A DNA stretch of 64,000 nucleotides from Nostoc sp. S13 (GTDB lineage: Bacteria > Cyanobacteriota > Cyanobacteriia > Cyanobacteriales > Nostocaceae), in the NCBI RefSeq assembly GCF_029379315.1, contig NZ_JAQYWQ010000010.1, forward strand, positions 42,930 through 106,929. The letters run 5' to 3'. Positions within the stretch are counted from its first letter, which is position 1, and each line of letters opens with the position of its first letter. The notes beneath the pieces are model-generated. The model made no database searches. It was not told where the DNA came from and worked only from the letters and a program-made list of their open reading frames with translations. The position numbers and the translations under genes are program-made. Positions 8,637-16,048 of the stretch are shown here, one piece after another.

Positions 8637-9353
8637 ATGCTGCTGATTTCTTGGTTGACACCTAGTCATTTTGTCATACTGGGGTTACAAATAGCTTTTG
8701 CGATCGCTCACAGTGGAGGCGCTGCTTTACGCCCTTGGGCAGAAAAATACATTGGGCCAAGGCTTTATCGCATTCTGTTTGCATTAGTTAGCATCCTGTT
8801 GGCTGTGATATTAATTATTTACTTTTTTGGGCATCGCTATGATGGTTTGCAACTTTGGCAGGTACAAGGGGTGCTAGGAGTGCGAGAATTTGTTTGGCTG
8901 CTGTCAGCGATCTCGTTTTTGTTTTTATATCCTGCTACCTTCAATCTACTAGAAATTGCTGCTATTCAAAAGCCCCAAGTTCATCTTTACGAAACAGGAA
9001 TTATTCGGATTACCCGTCATCCCCAGATGGTGGGACAAATCATTTGGTGTGTTGCCCATACTCTGTGGCTAGGTACTACATTTACCCTTGTGACTTCCAT
9101 TGGATTGGTGTTGCATCACTTGTTTGGGGTTTGGCACGGGGATCGCCGCCTCTTGCATCGCTATGGGGAAGCCTTTGAAATTGCCAAACAACGGACTTCA
9201 ATTATTCCCTTCAAAGCAATTATCGACGGACGTCAATCTATCAAATGGCAGGAATTTCTCCGCCCTGCCTATTTGGGAGTTGCGATTTTTATCGCTTTGC
9301 TTTGGTGGTCGCACCCTCTGTTGCTGGAAGCAACTAGTAGTATAGGATGGTAA
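8637..9353 (+). CDS. NnrU-family integral membrane protein (related to zeta-carotene isomerase Z-ISO)
   Basis: About 238 residues with six or so hydrophobic segments. The family motifs are the His in FAIAHSGGAALR and RITRHPQMVGQI...VAHTLWLG. ATG 8637 was chosen over GTG 8631, six bases upstream. NnrU proteins are haem-linked membrane proteins; the plant homologue Z-ISO isomerises 15-cis-zeta-carotene, so a role in carotenoid or haem chemistry is possible. The exact function in this organism is not shown by the sequence. Confidence 0.85.
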   Translation: MLLISWLTPSHFVILGLQIAFAIAHSGGAALRPWAEKYIGPRLYRILFALVSILLAVILIIYFFGHRYDGLQLWQVQGVLGVREFVWLLSAISFLFLYPATFNLLEIAAIQKPQVHLYETGIIRITRHPQMVGQIIWCVAHTLWLGTTFTLVTSIGLVLHHLFGVWHGDRRLLHRYGEAFEIAKQRTSIIPFKAIIDGRQSIKWQEFLRPAYLGVAIFIALLWWSHPLLLEATSSIGW

Positions 9354-9781
9354 ATTTAGTTGATCCCCAGTGTCAGCAGAAAATCCCAAATAAATGACAA
9401 TTTCAGCTTATCAATTGCCCCCAAATCAATGTAGGATAAGTTCAAACATCTATTTAGTGGAGGTCTGTTCAGTCAGCTTAAGATTTTATATTGGTAGTTG
9501 TTGGTCAATTGCTTTTCGTTGGGAGTAAGTGGCAGATTCAGTCAAATTCCCAGGTAAAGACGGCAATTAGGAGTTTAACATCCCAAAAAAGCCACCGTGA
9601 AAGTCGCGCTGGCTTTTTTATCAGAGACACATCAAGGCGCTCAATTTTTGCTTAATTAATTATTCTGTGTCCTGAGATTTGGTTCCTGAAAGCATTCATA
9701 CGGCAGTTACTGGCTTGCCAATGCTTCAGTTCATTGCTGATCGGTAGTTTAATATAAAAACCTTATAATCCAAGAGGTGTC
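9354..9781. other. Intergenic region, possible small RNA with its own terminator
   Basis: 430 bases between the NnrU and thioredoxin genes. A strong terminator (9585-9620) lies 230 bases after the NnrU stop and well before the thioredoxin start. Either the nnrU transcript has a long 3' region or a separate short RNA is made from about 9440-9620. I recognise no known RNA family. Confidence 0.4.
9585..9620 (+). terminator. Rho-independent terminator
   Basis: AAAAAAGCCA and TGGCTTTTTT form a perfect 10 bp stem around a GC-rich loop, ending in a T run. Confidence 0.85.
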
Positions 9782-10168
9782 ATGGTGTTGTCGGTTAGTG
9801 AGCGGACATTTACTCAAGAAGTTTTAGAATCTCCTATTCCTGTTTTAGTTAATTTTGAAGCACCTTGGTGTGGCTTGTGTCGGATTATCCACCCACTTCT
9901 GTTACAATTTCAAGCCCAATGCGGGGAGGAAATTAAATTAGTTGGGGTTAACGCCGATCAAAATTTTAAATTGTCTACTACTTATAGGCTAAAATCACTA
10001 CCCACTTTACTATTGATTGAAAATGGCACTATTCGCCATCGCTTGGAAAGCTTTCGCGGCAGAGAAGATTTACGTCTAGCTTTAGAAGAGATTAAAGCCA
10101 GCTACAGCAGTTGCCCCAAAATCTACAAAAGTTCAAAAACAGTTGACTTAGAGTATCGGTCAGCCTGA
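9782..10168 (+). CDS. Thioredoxin with atypical WCGLC active site (TrxC-like)
   Basis: 128 residues with a thioredoxin fold: VLVNFEAPWCGLC at about 22-34, cis-Pro in LKSLPTLLLI, and a C-terminal extension of about 20 residues (SYSSCPKIYK) with an extra Cys. The active site WCGLC replaces the canonical WCGPC; cyanobacterial TrxC proteins are known to carry this variant, which changes the redox behaviour. The start is ATG 9782, after AGAGGTGTC. A stand-alone gene. Confidence 0.88.
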   Translation: MVLSVSERTFTQEVLESPIPVLVNFEAPWCGLCRIIHPLLLQFQAQCGEEIKLVGVNADQNFKLSTTYRLKSLPTLLLIENGTIRHRLESFRGREDLRLALEEIKASYSSCPKIYKSSKTVDLEYRSA

Positions 10169-10170
10169 TA

Positions 10171-10285
10171 GGTATTGGCATGGGGCATGGGGCATGGGGC
10201 ATGGGACATGGGGCATGGGGCATGGGGCAATTATAATAAGCGTTGTCGTTGGCGCAGCCTCTCGTAGAGAAGTACGGGGCATGGG
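10171..10285. repeat. Heptamer minisatellite (GGGGCAT) with an inserted palindromic repeat
   Basis: Tandem GGGGCAT units run from about 10178 to 10226 and resume at 10276-10285. Between them sits a copy of the dispersed GCGCAGCCTCTCGTAGAGAAG repeat, related to one near 57890. It was apparently inserted into the array. Confidence 0.85.
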
Positions 10286-10350
10286 GCATAGGAAAAATGA
10301 CCAATGACAAATGACCAATGACAAATGACCAAATCTAAAACCATGCTTAA

Positions 10351-10386
10351 CACCCCACCCAATCAGCCTTGGGTGGGTTATTTTAT
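10351..10386 (+). terminator. Rho-independent terminator upstream of ndhF
   Basis: CCCCACCC and GGGTGGG pair around AATCAGCCTT and are followed by TTATTTTAT. It would end transcripts from the thioredoxin gene before ndhF. Confidence 0.8.
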
Positions 10387-10459
10387 CCTAAAGGGTGTGT
10401 GTCACAATTATTAACAGTTCCGACACGCTAATCAAGAATTCTAAAAGTAGGCGTCAGTG

Positions 10460-12562
10460 ATGGAAGTAATCTATCAGTATGCCTGGCTGATTCCGGTGTT
10501 CCCTCTTTTTGGGGCAATGCTGGTCGGTCTAGGGTTAATCTCGTTGAATCAGGTGACAAACCGCCTACGGCAGCTTAACGCTGTGGTCATTATCTCCCTA
10601 ATGGGAGCAGCTATGGGGCTGTCGTTTGCCTTGCTATGGAGTCAAATTCAAGGACATGCGACTTATATCCGCACCTTGGAGTGGGCAGCAGCAGGTAATT
10701 TTCACCTGAACATGGGCTACACTATTGACCACCTGACAGCCCTAATGCTGGTGATTGTGACAACGGTAGCCTTCTTAGTGATGGTTTACACCGATGGCTA
10801 CATGGCTCACGATCCCGGTTACGTGCGGTTTTATGCTTATCTGAGTTTGTTTGGCTCTTCAATGTTAGGTCTGGTACTCAGCCCCAACCTAGTACAGATT
10901 TATATATTCTGGGAATTGGTGGGAATGTGTTCTTACTTGCTGGTCGGCTTTTGGTACGATCGCAAGTCAGCAGCCGATGCCGCTCAAAAAGCATTTGTGA
11001 CCAACCGCGTGGGCGACTTTGGTTTGTTACTCGGCATTTTGGGGCTGTTCTGGGCAACGGGAAGCTTTGATTTTAATGTCATGGGCGATCGCCTAGCCCA
11101 ACTCGTACAATCAGGTTCTATCAGCAATTTTCTCGCTGTCCTGTTTGCGATTTTAGTTTTCTTAGGGCCAGTGGCTAAATCTGCCCAATTCCCCCTCCAT
11201 GTCTGGCTACCAGATGCAATGGAAGGCCCCACCCCCATTTCTGCCTTAATCCATGCAGCAACAATGGTGGCAGCAGGTGTTTTCCTGATTGCCCGAATGT
11301 ACCCAGTATTTGAACACGTTCCAGCAGCAATGAGCGTGATTGCCTTTACTGGGGCGTTTACCGCGTTTTTGGGGGCAACCATCGCCATTACCCAAAATGA
11401 TATTAAGAAGGGCTTGGCTTACTCCACCATTTCCCAACTCGGTTACATGGTGATGGCAATGGGAATAGGTGCTTACAGTGCTGGTCTATTCCACCTGATG
11501 ACCCACGCCTATTTTAAGGCGATGCTGTTCTTGGGTTCAGGTTCAGTAATTCACGGCATGGAAGGTGTCGTCGGTCACGACCCCGCCTTAGCACAAGATA
11601 TGCGACTGATGGGTAGTCTACGGAAGTATATGCCGATCACCGCAATTACCTTCTTGATTGGTTGCTTGGCAATTTCTGGTATTCCGCCCTTTGCTGGTTT
11701 CTGGTCAAAAGATGAAATTCTAGGGAAGGCTTTTGAGGCTAACCCACTCCTCTGGTTGATTGGCTGGCTAACTGCCGGGATTACGGCTTTCTATATGTTT
11801 AGAATGTATTTCTCGACATTTGAAGGCGAATTCCGGGGTAATAACGAGAAAATCAAGCAAAAACTCAAGAAGGCGGCGGCGACAATCGTCCTGGAATTAG
11901 AGTCAGCAGAACCAGCCCCGAATTTTGGGCCTGGGGCAATGAAAAAAGGAGAATTGGCGGCAACTGGTGAACACCATGATTCCCATGACTCCCACGAGCA
12001 TCATAGCGATTCTCCTCATGAGTCGCCGTGGACAATGACTCTGCCGTTGGCACTGTTGGCTGTGCCTTCGATTTTGATTGGTTTGCTAGGAACTCCCTAC
12101 GCGAATTATTTTGAAGAATTTATCTTTCCTCCTAGTGAAACTCTCACCGAAGTTCTAGAAAAGGCTTCCGAATTCAATCCGACGGAATTCTACATCATGG
12201 CAGGTGCCTCAGTGGGAATTTCTTTGATTGCAATTACTTTAGCTTCGCTGATGTATTTGCAAGGGAAAATTGACCCGGCGGCGATCGCTGCTAAAATCAA
12301 ACCACTTTACGAGTTATCTCTCAACAAGTGGTACTTTGATGACATTTACCATCGGGTTTTTGTTCTCGGCTTGCGTCGCCTAGCTAGACAAGTTATGGAA
12401 GTTGACTTCCGCGTTGTCGATGGTGCTGTTAACCTCACAGGCTTTTTTACCCTTGTCAGTGGTGAAGGTCTGAAGTACCTAGAAAATGGTCGCGCTCAAT
12501 TCTATGCCTTGATTGTATTTGGGGCTGTTTTGGGCTTAGTGATTGTTTTTGGTGTTACCTGA
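10460..12562 (+). CDS. ndhF: NAD(P)H-quinone oxidoreductase (NDH-1) subunit 5
   Basis: 700 residues from ATG 10460 (GTG 10457 rejected). It is a many-helix antiporter-like subunit of NDH-1. The NuoL/NdhF core is clear: HLTALMLVIVTTVAFLVM, WELVGMCSYLLVGFWY, LHVWLPDAMEGPTPISALIHAATMVAAGVFL, and the helix-breaking Lys in FAGFWSKDEI. A His-rich loop (HHDSHDSHEHHSDSPHES) lies near residue 510 and the C-terminus ends LGLVIVFGVT. NDH-1 moves electrons from ferredoxin to plastoquinone in respiration and cyclic flow. The partner ndhD lies 3.5 kb downstream, separated by an accessory island. Confidence 0.96.
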   Translation: MEVIYQYAWLIPVFPLFGAMLVGLGLISLNQVTNRLRQLNAVVIISLMGAAMGLSFALLWSQIQGHATYIRTLEWAAAGNFHLNMGYTIDHLTALMLVIVTTVAFLVMVYTDGYMAHDPGYVRFYAYLSLFGSSMLGLVLSPNLVQIYIFWELVGMCSYLLVGFWYDRKSAADAAQKAFVTNRVGDFGLLLGILGLFWATGSFDFNVMGDRLAQLVQSGSISNFLAVLFAILVFLGPVAKSAQFPLHVWLPDAMEGPTPISALIHAATMVAAGVFLIARMYPVFEHVPAAMSVIAFTGAFTAFLGATIAITQNDIKKGLAYSTISQLGYMVMAMGIGAYSAGLFHLMTHAYFKAMLFLGSGSVIHGMEGVVGHDPALAQDMRLMGSLRKYMPITAITFLIGCLAISGIPPFAGFWSKDEILGKAFEANPLLWLIGWLTAGITAFYMFRMYFSTFEGEFRGNNEKIKQKLKKAAATIVLELESAEPAPNFGPGAMKKGELAATGEHHDSHDSHEHHSDSPHESPWTMTLPLALLAVPSILIGLLGTPYANYFEEFIFPPSETLTEVLEKASEFNPTEFYIMAGASVGISLIAITLASLMYLQGKIDPAAIAAKIKPLYELSLNKWYFDDIYHRVFVLGLRRLARQVMEVDFRVVDGAVNLTGFFTLVSGEGLKYLENGRAQFYALIVFGAVLGLVIVFGVT

Positions 12563-12570
12563 TTTTAATA

Positions 12571-12602
12571 GGGGTGGGCGATCGTCCGCCCCTAAGTTTT
12601 TT
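12571..12602 (+). terminator. Terminator hairpin after ndhF
   Basis: GGGGTGGGCG and CGTCCGCCCC form a long stem with wobble pairs across the ATCG centre, followed by TAAGTTTTTT. Confidence 0.75.
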
Positions 12603-12603
12603 A

Positions 12604-12629
12604 AGAGTCTAATTTAGACTCCTTTTTTT
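12604..12629 (+). terminator. Second terminator after ndhF
   Basis: GAGTCT and AGACTC pair around AATTT and are followed by seven T residues. It backs up the preceding hairpin. Confidence 0.8.
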
Positions 12630-12725
12630 AGCTTGAATTCCTCAGCAGTGTTAACTGTTGAGGTTTTATGGTTTGTACTTCCAGTAAAATAAGAGGTAGT
12701 GTACTAGAGAGTTTAGGTACTTACT

Positions 12726-12956
12726 ATGACCCTTGAACAGCTTGAAGCCGAAGTTCTTGCACTTCCAAAAGATTCTCAAGTGATTTTATTAGCAAGATTA
12801 CTGGAAAGATTGGGTCAAGAAAGTGGAATAGATCAAGAAATTGCGGTTAGTTGGGCTGAAGAAGCCCAGAAGCGTGATGAAGATATGAACACCAATCAAA
12901 TTACTGGTATTCCGGCTGAAGAATTGTTTCAACGAGTTCGTGCATCTTTACAATGA
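12726..12956 (+). CDS. Antitoxin of a type II toxin-antitoxin pair (addiction-module component family)
   Basis: 76 residues beginning TLEQLEAEVLALPKDSQ and ending IPAEELFQRVRASLQ, the usual pattern of the small addiction-module antitoxins paired with RelE/ParE toxins. It overlaps the toxin by 4 bases (ATGA at 12953), so the two are translationally coupled. It is the first gene of the ndhF/ndhD island. It should bind and neutralise the toxin and repress its own promoter; no operator was identified. Confidence 0.85.
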   Translation: MTLEQLEAEVLALPKDSQVILLARLLERLGQESGIDQEIAVSWAEEAQKRDEDMNTNQITGIPAEELFQRVRASLQ

Positions 12957-13249
12957 AAAGAATTGTATTTCATCCATTGGCAGAGCAAGAACTGGTTGAT
13001 GTCGCAAGTTATTACGAGGAACAAAATCAGGGGCTAGGGCTAGATTACTTGACAGAAGTAGAAGGTGCAATCAATCTCCTTATGCGTTATCCTGCTGCTG
13101 GTGTGGTAGTTCGAGGATTTGTTCGTCGGCTGATTCTGCCTAAATTTCCTTATTCACTCCTATACCGTGTTGTTGATGATAATTTAATTCGTATTCTAGC
13201 CATAGCACATCACAAACGTAAGCCTGTGTACTGGATTGGTCGAGAATAG
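12953..13249 (+). CDS. RelE/ParE-family toxin
   Basis: 98 residues with the ParE layout: VFHPLAEQELVDVASYYEEQ (helix pair), YLTEVEGAINLLMRYP, RRLILPKFPYSLLYRV (beta strands) and the C-terminal IAHHKRKPVYW. Family members either cut mRNA at the ribosome or poison gyrase; the ending AHHKRKPxYW is common in ParE-like proteins. Start ATG 12953 overlaps the antitoxin stop. Confidence 0.88.
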   Translation: MKRIVFHPLAEQELVDVASYYEEQNQGLGLDYLTEVEGAINLLMRYPAAGVVVRGFVRRLILPKFPYSLLYRVVDDNLIRILAIAHHKRKPVYWIGRE

Positions 13250-13294
13250 AATTCAGAAATCAATTAGTAGGGGATTTAAACCCCCTAAATTTTG

Positions 13295-13498
13295 TTAAAT
13301 ATTCAAGTCTTCTTTTACATCATCTGGCGGTTCAAACATAATCTCAAAACCTCCATTGGGAATAGTTCGACGGAAAAATCTTAAATGGTCGTCTGCATCT
13401 TGGCGGTTAGCAAAACGGGCGATAGTGTGAGATTGGGTAATCACTACAGTTTTTACTATTACCCAAGGATGATTTTGGGCAATAACTGGTTTTATCAT
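13295..13498 (-). CDS. Small conserved-looking hypothetical protein
   Basis: 67 residues with an Arg/Asp-rich core (FANRQDADDHLRFFRR, then FEIMFEPPDD). A good ribosome binding site (AGGAGA) lies 8 bases before ATG 13498. Soluble; no domain recognised. It is followed on the same strand (upstream) by the 13642-14031 gene. Confidence 0.6.
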   Translation of the reverse strand: MIKPVIAQNHPWVIVKTVVITQSHTIARFANRQDADDHLRFFRRTIPNGGFEIMFEPPDDVKEDLNI

Positions 13499-13641
13499 GG
13501 TGAATGTCTCCTTTTGTTAGGGAGCCAAGAGCCAGCAGGAAGCCTCGGAAACTTATTTGCTGGCTTTTGACAGATTTGTAATTTTGTTGCAGGGTTGCTG
13601 TAAGTATGAGTGTGTTTTCATCGCTTCTAAACACTCTCATC

Positions 13642-14031
13642 TCATAGATTTTGGGGTAAAAGCTGAGTTGCATCATGGTCGTGCAGTCCTGGAACAACTA
13701 GCCATAGCCACATCCGGCACTTGAACAACCGCAGTGATAGTAGTTCTTCAGGGAATTTTTGATTTCTGTTACCTTGCCAGTGTCCAAGGTGTGCAAGTTG
13801 TTGTTTGGCGCAGGTTGGGCAGAGGTCGCCTGGTTTTCCTTTGTCGATGGTGTAGTTTGAGTCTTCAGGATTGAGGGATTTAATTCCAGGAAAGCGCCCT
13901 GCTTGGGAATGGGGGCAGGCTTTGCCGTCGAGTTCTGCGGGGATGATGCCAGTGCAAATTAGGTTGTCAGGGTATACGTTGCCGTCGGGGGAGAGGAAGA
14001 GGGCTTTGGGTTCGGTGTTTTGAATATTCAT
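13642..14031 (-). CDS. Hypothetical protein with Cys pairs
   Basis: 129 residues from ATG 14031 (MNIQNTEPKALFLSPDG). Cys residues in LICTGI, KACPHS and DLCPTCAKQ may bind a metal. The C-terminal 40 residues have a different composition and may be off the original frame. The start codon sits inside one arm of a perfect 16 bp inverted repeat, and a sigma-70-like TTGACA (14081-14086) with TATTTT lies upstream on the minus strand. No family recognised. Confidence 0.5.
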   Translation of the reverse strand: MNIQNTEPKALFLSPDGNVYPDNLICTGIIPAELDGKACPHSQAGRFPGIKSLNPEDSNYTIDKGKPGDLCPTCAKQQLAHLGHWQGNRNQKFPEELLSLRLFKCRMWLWLVVPGLHDHDATQLLPQNL

Positions 14032-14082
14032 TTTACAATGTAGATTGTATATTGACAAAAATAAAGTCTACATTGTAAAATG
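14029..14082. promoter_or_regulatory. Perfect 16 bp inverted repeat overlapping a start codon; probable operator
   Basis: CATTTTACAATGTAGA (14029-14044) and TCTACATTGTAAAATG (14067-14082) are perfect inverted copies separated by 22 bases. TTGACA hexamers occur on both strands (14052-14057 on plus, 14081-14086 on minus), each placed to serve an outward promoter. An ATG lies at each end: the 14031 gene on minus, and a short 18-codon frame on plus (14080). This looks like a divergent operator for a dimeric repressor, possibly the XRE protein encoded next door. Confidence 0.6.
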
Positions 14083-14113
14083 TCAACAGATAAATCAAAA
14101 GTTCTTTCGACCT

Positions 14114-14599
14114 TTAGCCTCTGTCTATATATTTAAATCCAGCTTGATCGGCAATTAAGGTTAGGTATTTCGATGTAGCTAGGGTTGGCTCATAGGCTGC
14201 AATTTCCCATTGACTGACTGTTTGCTGATAGACACCTAGTCTTTCTGCAAACTCCGCCTGTGTTAAACCCATGTGAAGACGCAGTGCTTTGATTAATTCG
14301 CCATTCCACAGTACAGTGTCACCCTGAAGCTGAACTTGAAACTTATTAGGAGGTTTATAAAATGTGACTTGCTGATTATCAATATCAACATTTTCAACAC
14401 GATATCCTGCTTCTATCCAGGCTGAAGATTGTAATGCGCCTTTGCTGCGATTACTCCACCATGCCCGTTTACTTTTCGCTGAATTAGGCAAAGTATCTTT
14501 TATTAAAGTTTCGATTTCAGCAAATGATAGAGTTATTTCATTTTGATCACTGCCACGTAAAAACTCAAGGATTGGCTGATATTTACTGCCCTCCTTCAT
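14114..14599 (-). CDS. XRE-family HTH regulator with N-terminal DUF7662-like domain
   Basis: 161 residues. The N-terminal 75 residues (YQPILEFLRG..., then WWSNR...SSAWIEAGYRVENVD) resemble the small domain found with restriction or defence regulators. The C-terminal helix-turn-helix is clear at about 105-150 (LRLHMGLTQAEFAERLGVYQ, then TVSQWE). It starts at ATG 14599, overlapping the stop of the 14596-14844 gene by 4 bases, so the two are coupled. It could bind the adjacent 16 bp palindrome. Confidence 0.75.
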   Translation of the reverse strand: MKEGSKYQPILEFLRGSDQNEITLSFAEIETLIKDTLPNSAKSKRAWWSNRSKGALQSSAWIEAGYRVENVDIDNQQVTFYKPPNKFQVQLQGDTVLWNGELIKALRLHMGLTQAEFAERLGVYQQTVSQWEIAAYEPTLATSKYLTLIADQAGFKYIDRG

Positions 14600-14844
14600 G
14601 TCACTTCTTCTTCTCCTAATATCATCCGTTCTACATAAGCTTTAGCTTCAGTGAGTAAGTTTTCAGCATCCACATACAAACACTTGGCTTGTATATAAGT
14701 ATCCTGCATAACTAGCGCTATATGATCTTCAGCTTTAAATAACTCCTGTAGATTTATATGGTGGCGATAGTTCTGTGGTATGTTAGCCGGATTTTGGTAA
14801 GGATTAGTGAAATCGGAGAAAGGCATGAAGTTATTGCTATGCAA
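14596..14844 (-). CDS. Hypothetical protein upstream of XRE regulator
   Basis: 82 residues, soluble, with a helical C-terminus (LLTEAKAYVERMILGEEE). No domain recognised. Its stop overlaps the start of the XRE gene, so both are probably made from one transcript. ATG 14844 is the longest start; ATG 14826 is possible. Confidence 0.5.
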   Translation of the reverse strand: MHSNNFMPFSDFTNPYQNPANIPQNYRHHINLQELFKAEDHIALVMQDTYIQAKCLYVDAENLLTEAKAYVERMILGEEEVT

Positions 14845-14911
14845 GACAGGTTACACAGTAAATAAATGATATGCGATCGCGGGCAATCGCGCTTTCTCTA
14901 TTAAAAAGCGA

Positions 14912-15076
14912 AGACAAGTTATGGAAGTTGACTTTTGCGTTGTCGATTGTGCCGTTAACCTCACAAGCTTTTTCACCATTGTTAACGGTGAAGGTCTGAA
15001 GTACGTAGAAAACGGTCGCGCTCAATTCTATGGCTTAATTGTGTTTGGGGCAGTTTTGGGCTTAGTGATTGTCTAG
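14912..15076 (+). pseudogene. Duplicated 3' end of ndhF
   Basis: 54 codons here align without gaps to ndhF from 12386 on. By manual alignment 17 of 162 bases differ, including several replacements (R to C, G to C, G to S), ending in a TAG where ndhF continues with FGVT. The similarity begins abruptly at AGACAAGTTATGG and no start or upstream ndhF sequence is present. It is a remnant marking the right-hand side of the island between ndhF and ndhD. Confidence 0.85.
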
Positions 15077-15085
15077 GAGACGAAG

Positions 15086-15313
15086 ATGATGAGATGCGTA
15101 ATTTGTCAGCATGGAGAAACTAAACCAGGTTTAGTAACTGTGACATTAGAAAGAGATGAATGTATTATTGTATTAAAAAAAGTTCCCGCAGAAATTTGTG
15201 ATAACTGCGGTGAATATTATTTAAGCGATGCAGTTACGGAACAGGTTTTAGAAAAAGTAGAATCAGCTATTAATAATGGAGCAGAATTGGAGATTATTAA
15301 ATATGCAGCTTAG
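15086..15313 (+). CDS. YgiT/MqsA-type zinc-finger antitoxin-like protein
   Basis: 75 residues with two CxxC pairs (RCVICQHG and EICDNCGEYYLS), the small zinc-finger antitoxin pattern. ATG 15086 (or 15089) follows AGGAGA at good spacing. Its usual DUF4258 or MqsR-type toxin partner would lie just upstream, but that place is taken by the ndhF remnant, so it is an orphan. Confidence 0.78.
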   Translation: MMRCVICQHGETKPGLVTVTLERDECIIVLKKVPAEICDNCGEYYLSDAVTEQVLEKVESAINNGAELEIIKYAA

Positions 15314-15427
15314 TGTTATTATTTGCTTCTCTGTTACCATTCATGAAGCTGATGGTATAGATATTGTTTAATCAGAATTTTGAGACGGCGTTTGAAGGGA
15401 GGTGTAAAACGAACTTCTGCTATAAAT

Positions 15428-15685
15428 CTAGGCTTCGATATCGTCCCAAAGCTCTGAAACTGGAAAAGTTTGTCCTACTGCTGCTTGTCGCATGGATTCT
15501 TGCAAATCAGCTAATATTTGTGATTTTGGCTCTTGTTCATCAATCCAAGCTAAACCACTGACGTTATCAGAATTTATGAAACTCATCATCTGTTGCCAAA
15601 TTTCTACAGGGATGAGTACATCTGTTGTTTCTCCATCTACATTAGTAACATAACGAATTTGACTTTTAATTTGTGCGATTATCAT
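15428..15685 (-). CDS. Small antitoxin-like hypothetical protein
   Basis: 85 residues from ATG 15685 (MIIAQIKSQIRYVTN), with AGGGGA about 9 bases upstream. VLIPVEIWQQMMS and an acidic C-terminus (AVGQTFPVSELWDDIEA) resemble the cyanobacterial antitoxins usually paired with PIN or RelE toxins. No toxin gene follows, so it is an orphan; function uncertain. Confidence 0.6.
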   Translation of the reverse strand: MIIAQIKSQIRYVTNVDGETTDVLIPVEIWQQMMSFINSDNVSGLAWIDEQEPKSQILADLQESMRQAAVGQTFPVSELWDDIEA

Positions 15686-15755
15686 AGGATTATTTCCCCT
15701 GTTATGCTTTTTTTGCACCAAATCGCTTTTTTCAACAACCACGCATATAGCATCG

Positions 15756-15816
15756 TGTATTTTTAGCGATGGGTTGGGCTATGCGTAGACGCGGAGCGGC
15801 TTGTCGTAGACATCGC
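15756..15816. repeat. Dispersed palindromic repeat (GCGTAGAC...GTAGACATCGC type)
   Basis: GCGATGGG...GCTATGCGTAGACGCGG...TTGTCGTAGACATCGC is a copy of the short repeat seen also near 18958, 19439 and 55453. Confidence 0.75.
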
Positions 15817-15817
15817 A

Positions 15818-15848
15818 CCGCTAAACTATAATTTTAGCGGCTTTTTTA
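15818..15848. terminator. Strong hairpin terminator
   Basis: CCGCTAAA and TTTAGCGG form a perfect 8 bp stem followed by CTTTTTT, at the right end of the island upstream of ndhD. Confidence 0.8.
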
Positions 15849-16048
15849 GGGTAAATTTTTGACTTGATTGGGGGTATCACAACCCACATTACGCACCCAC
15901 AAGTGTCAAAAGAGACTCTCAAGATAAAAATGGGGGATTGCGAATTTAATTAAATCAACCTAACGAGGAAGACGAAATCCCTAAAAAGCTGTTAGTTAAT
16001 AACTAGTGACTTTTTGCCAAACATGATTTTGATAGCAGACGAATTGTG

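Noticed and set aside
10092..10310. Minus-strand 72-codon frame with repeated PMPHAPC
   Set aside because: It is the translation of a GGGGCAT minisatellite outside any gene, with no homology or ribosome binding site.
13407..13697. 96-codon minus-strand frame
   Set aside because: It overlaps the better-supported 13295-13498 gene in another frame and has no family features.
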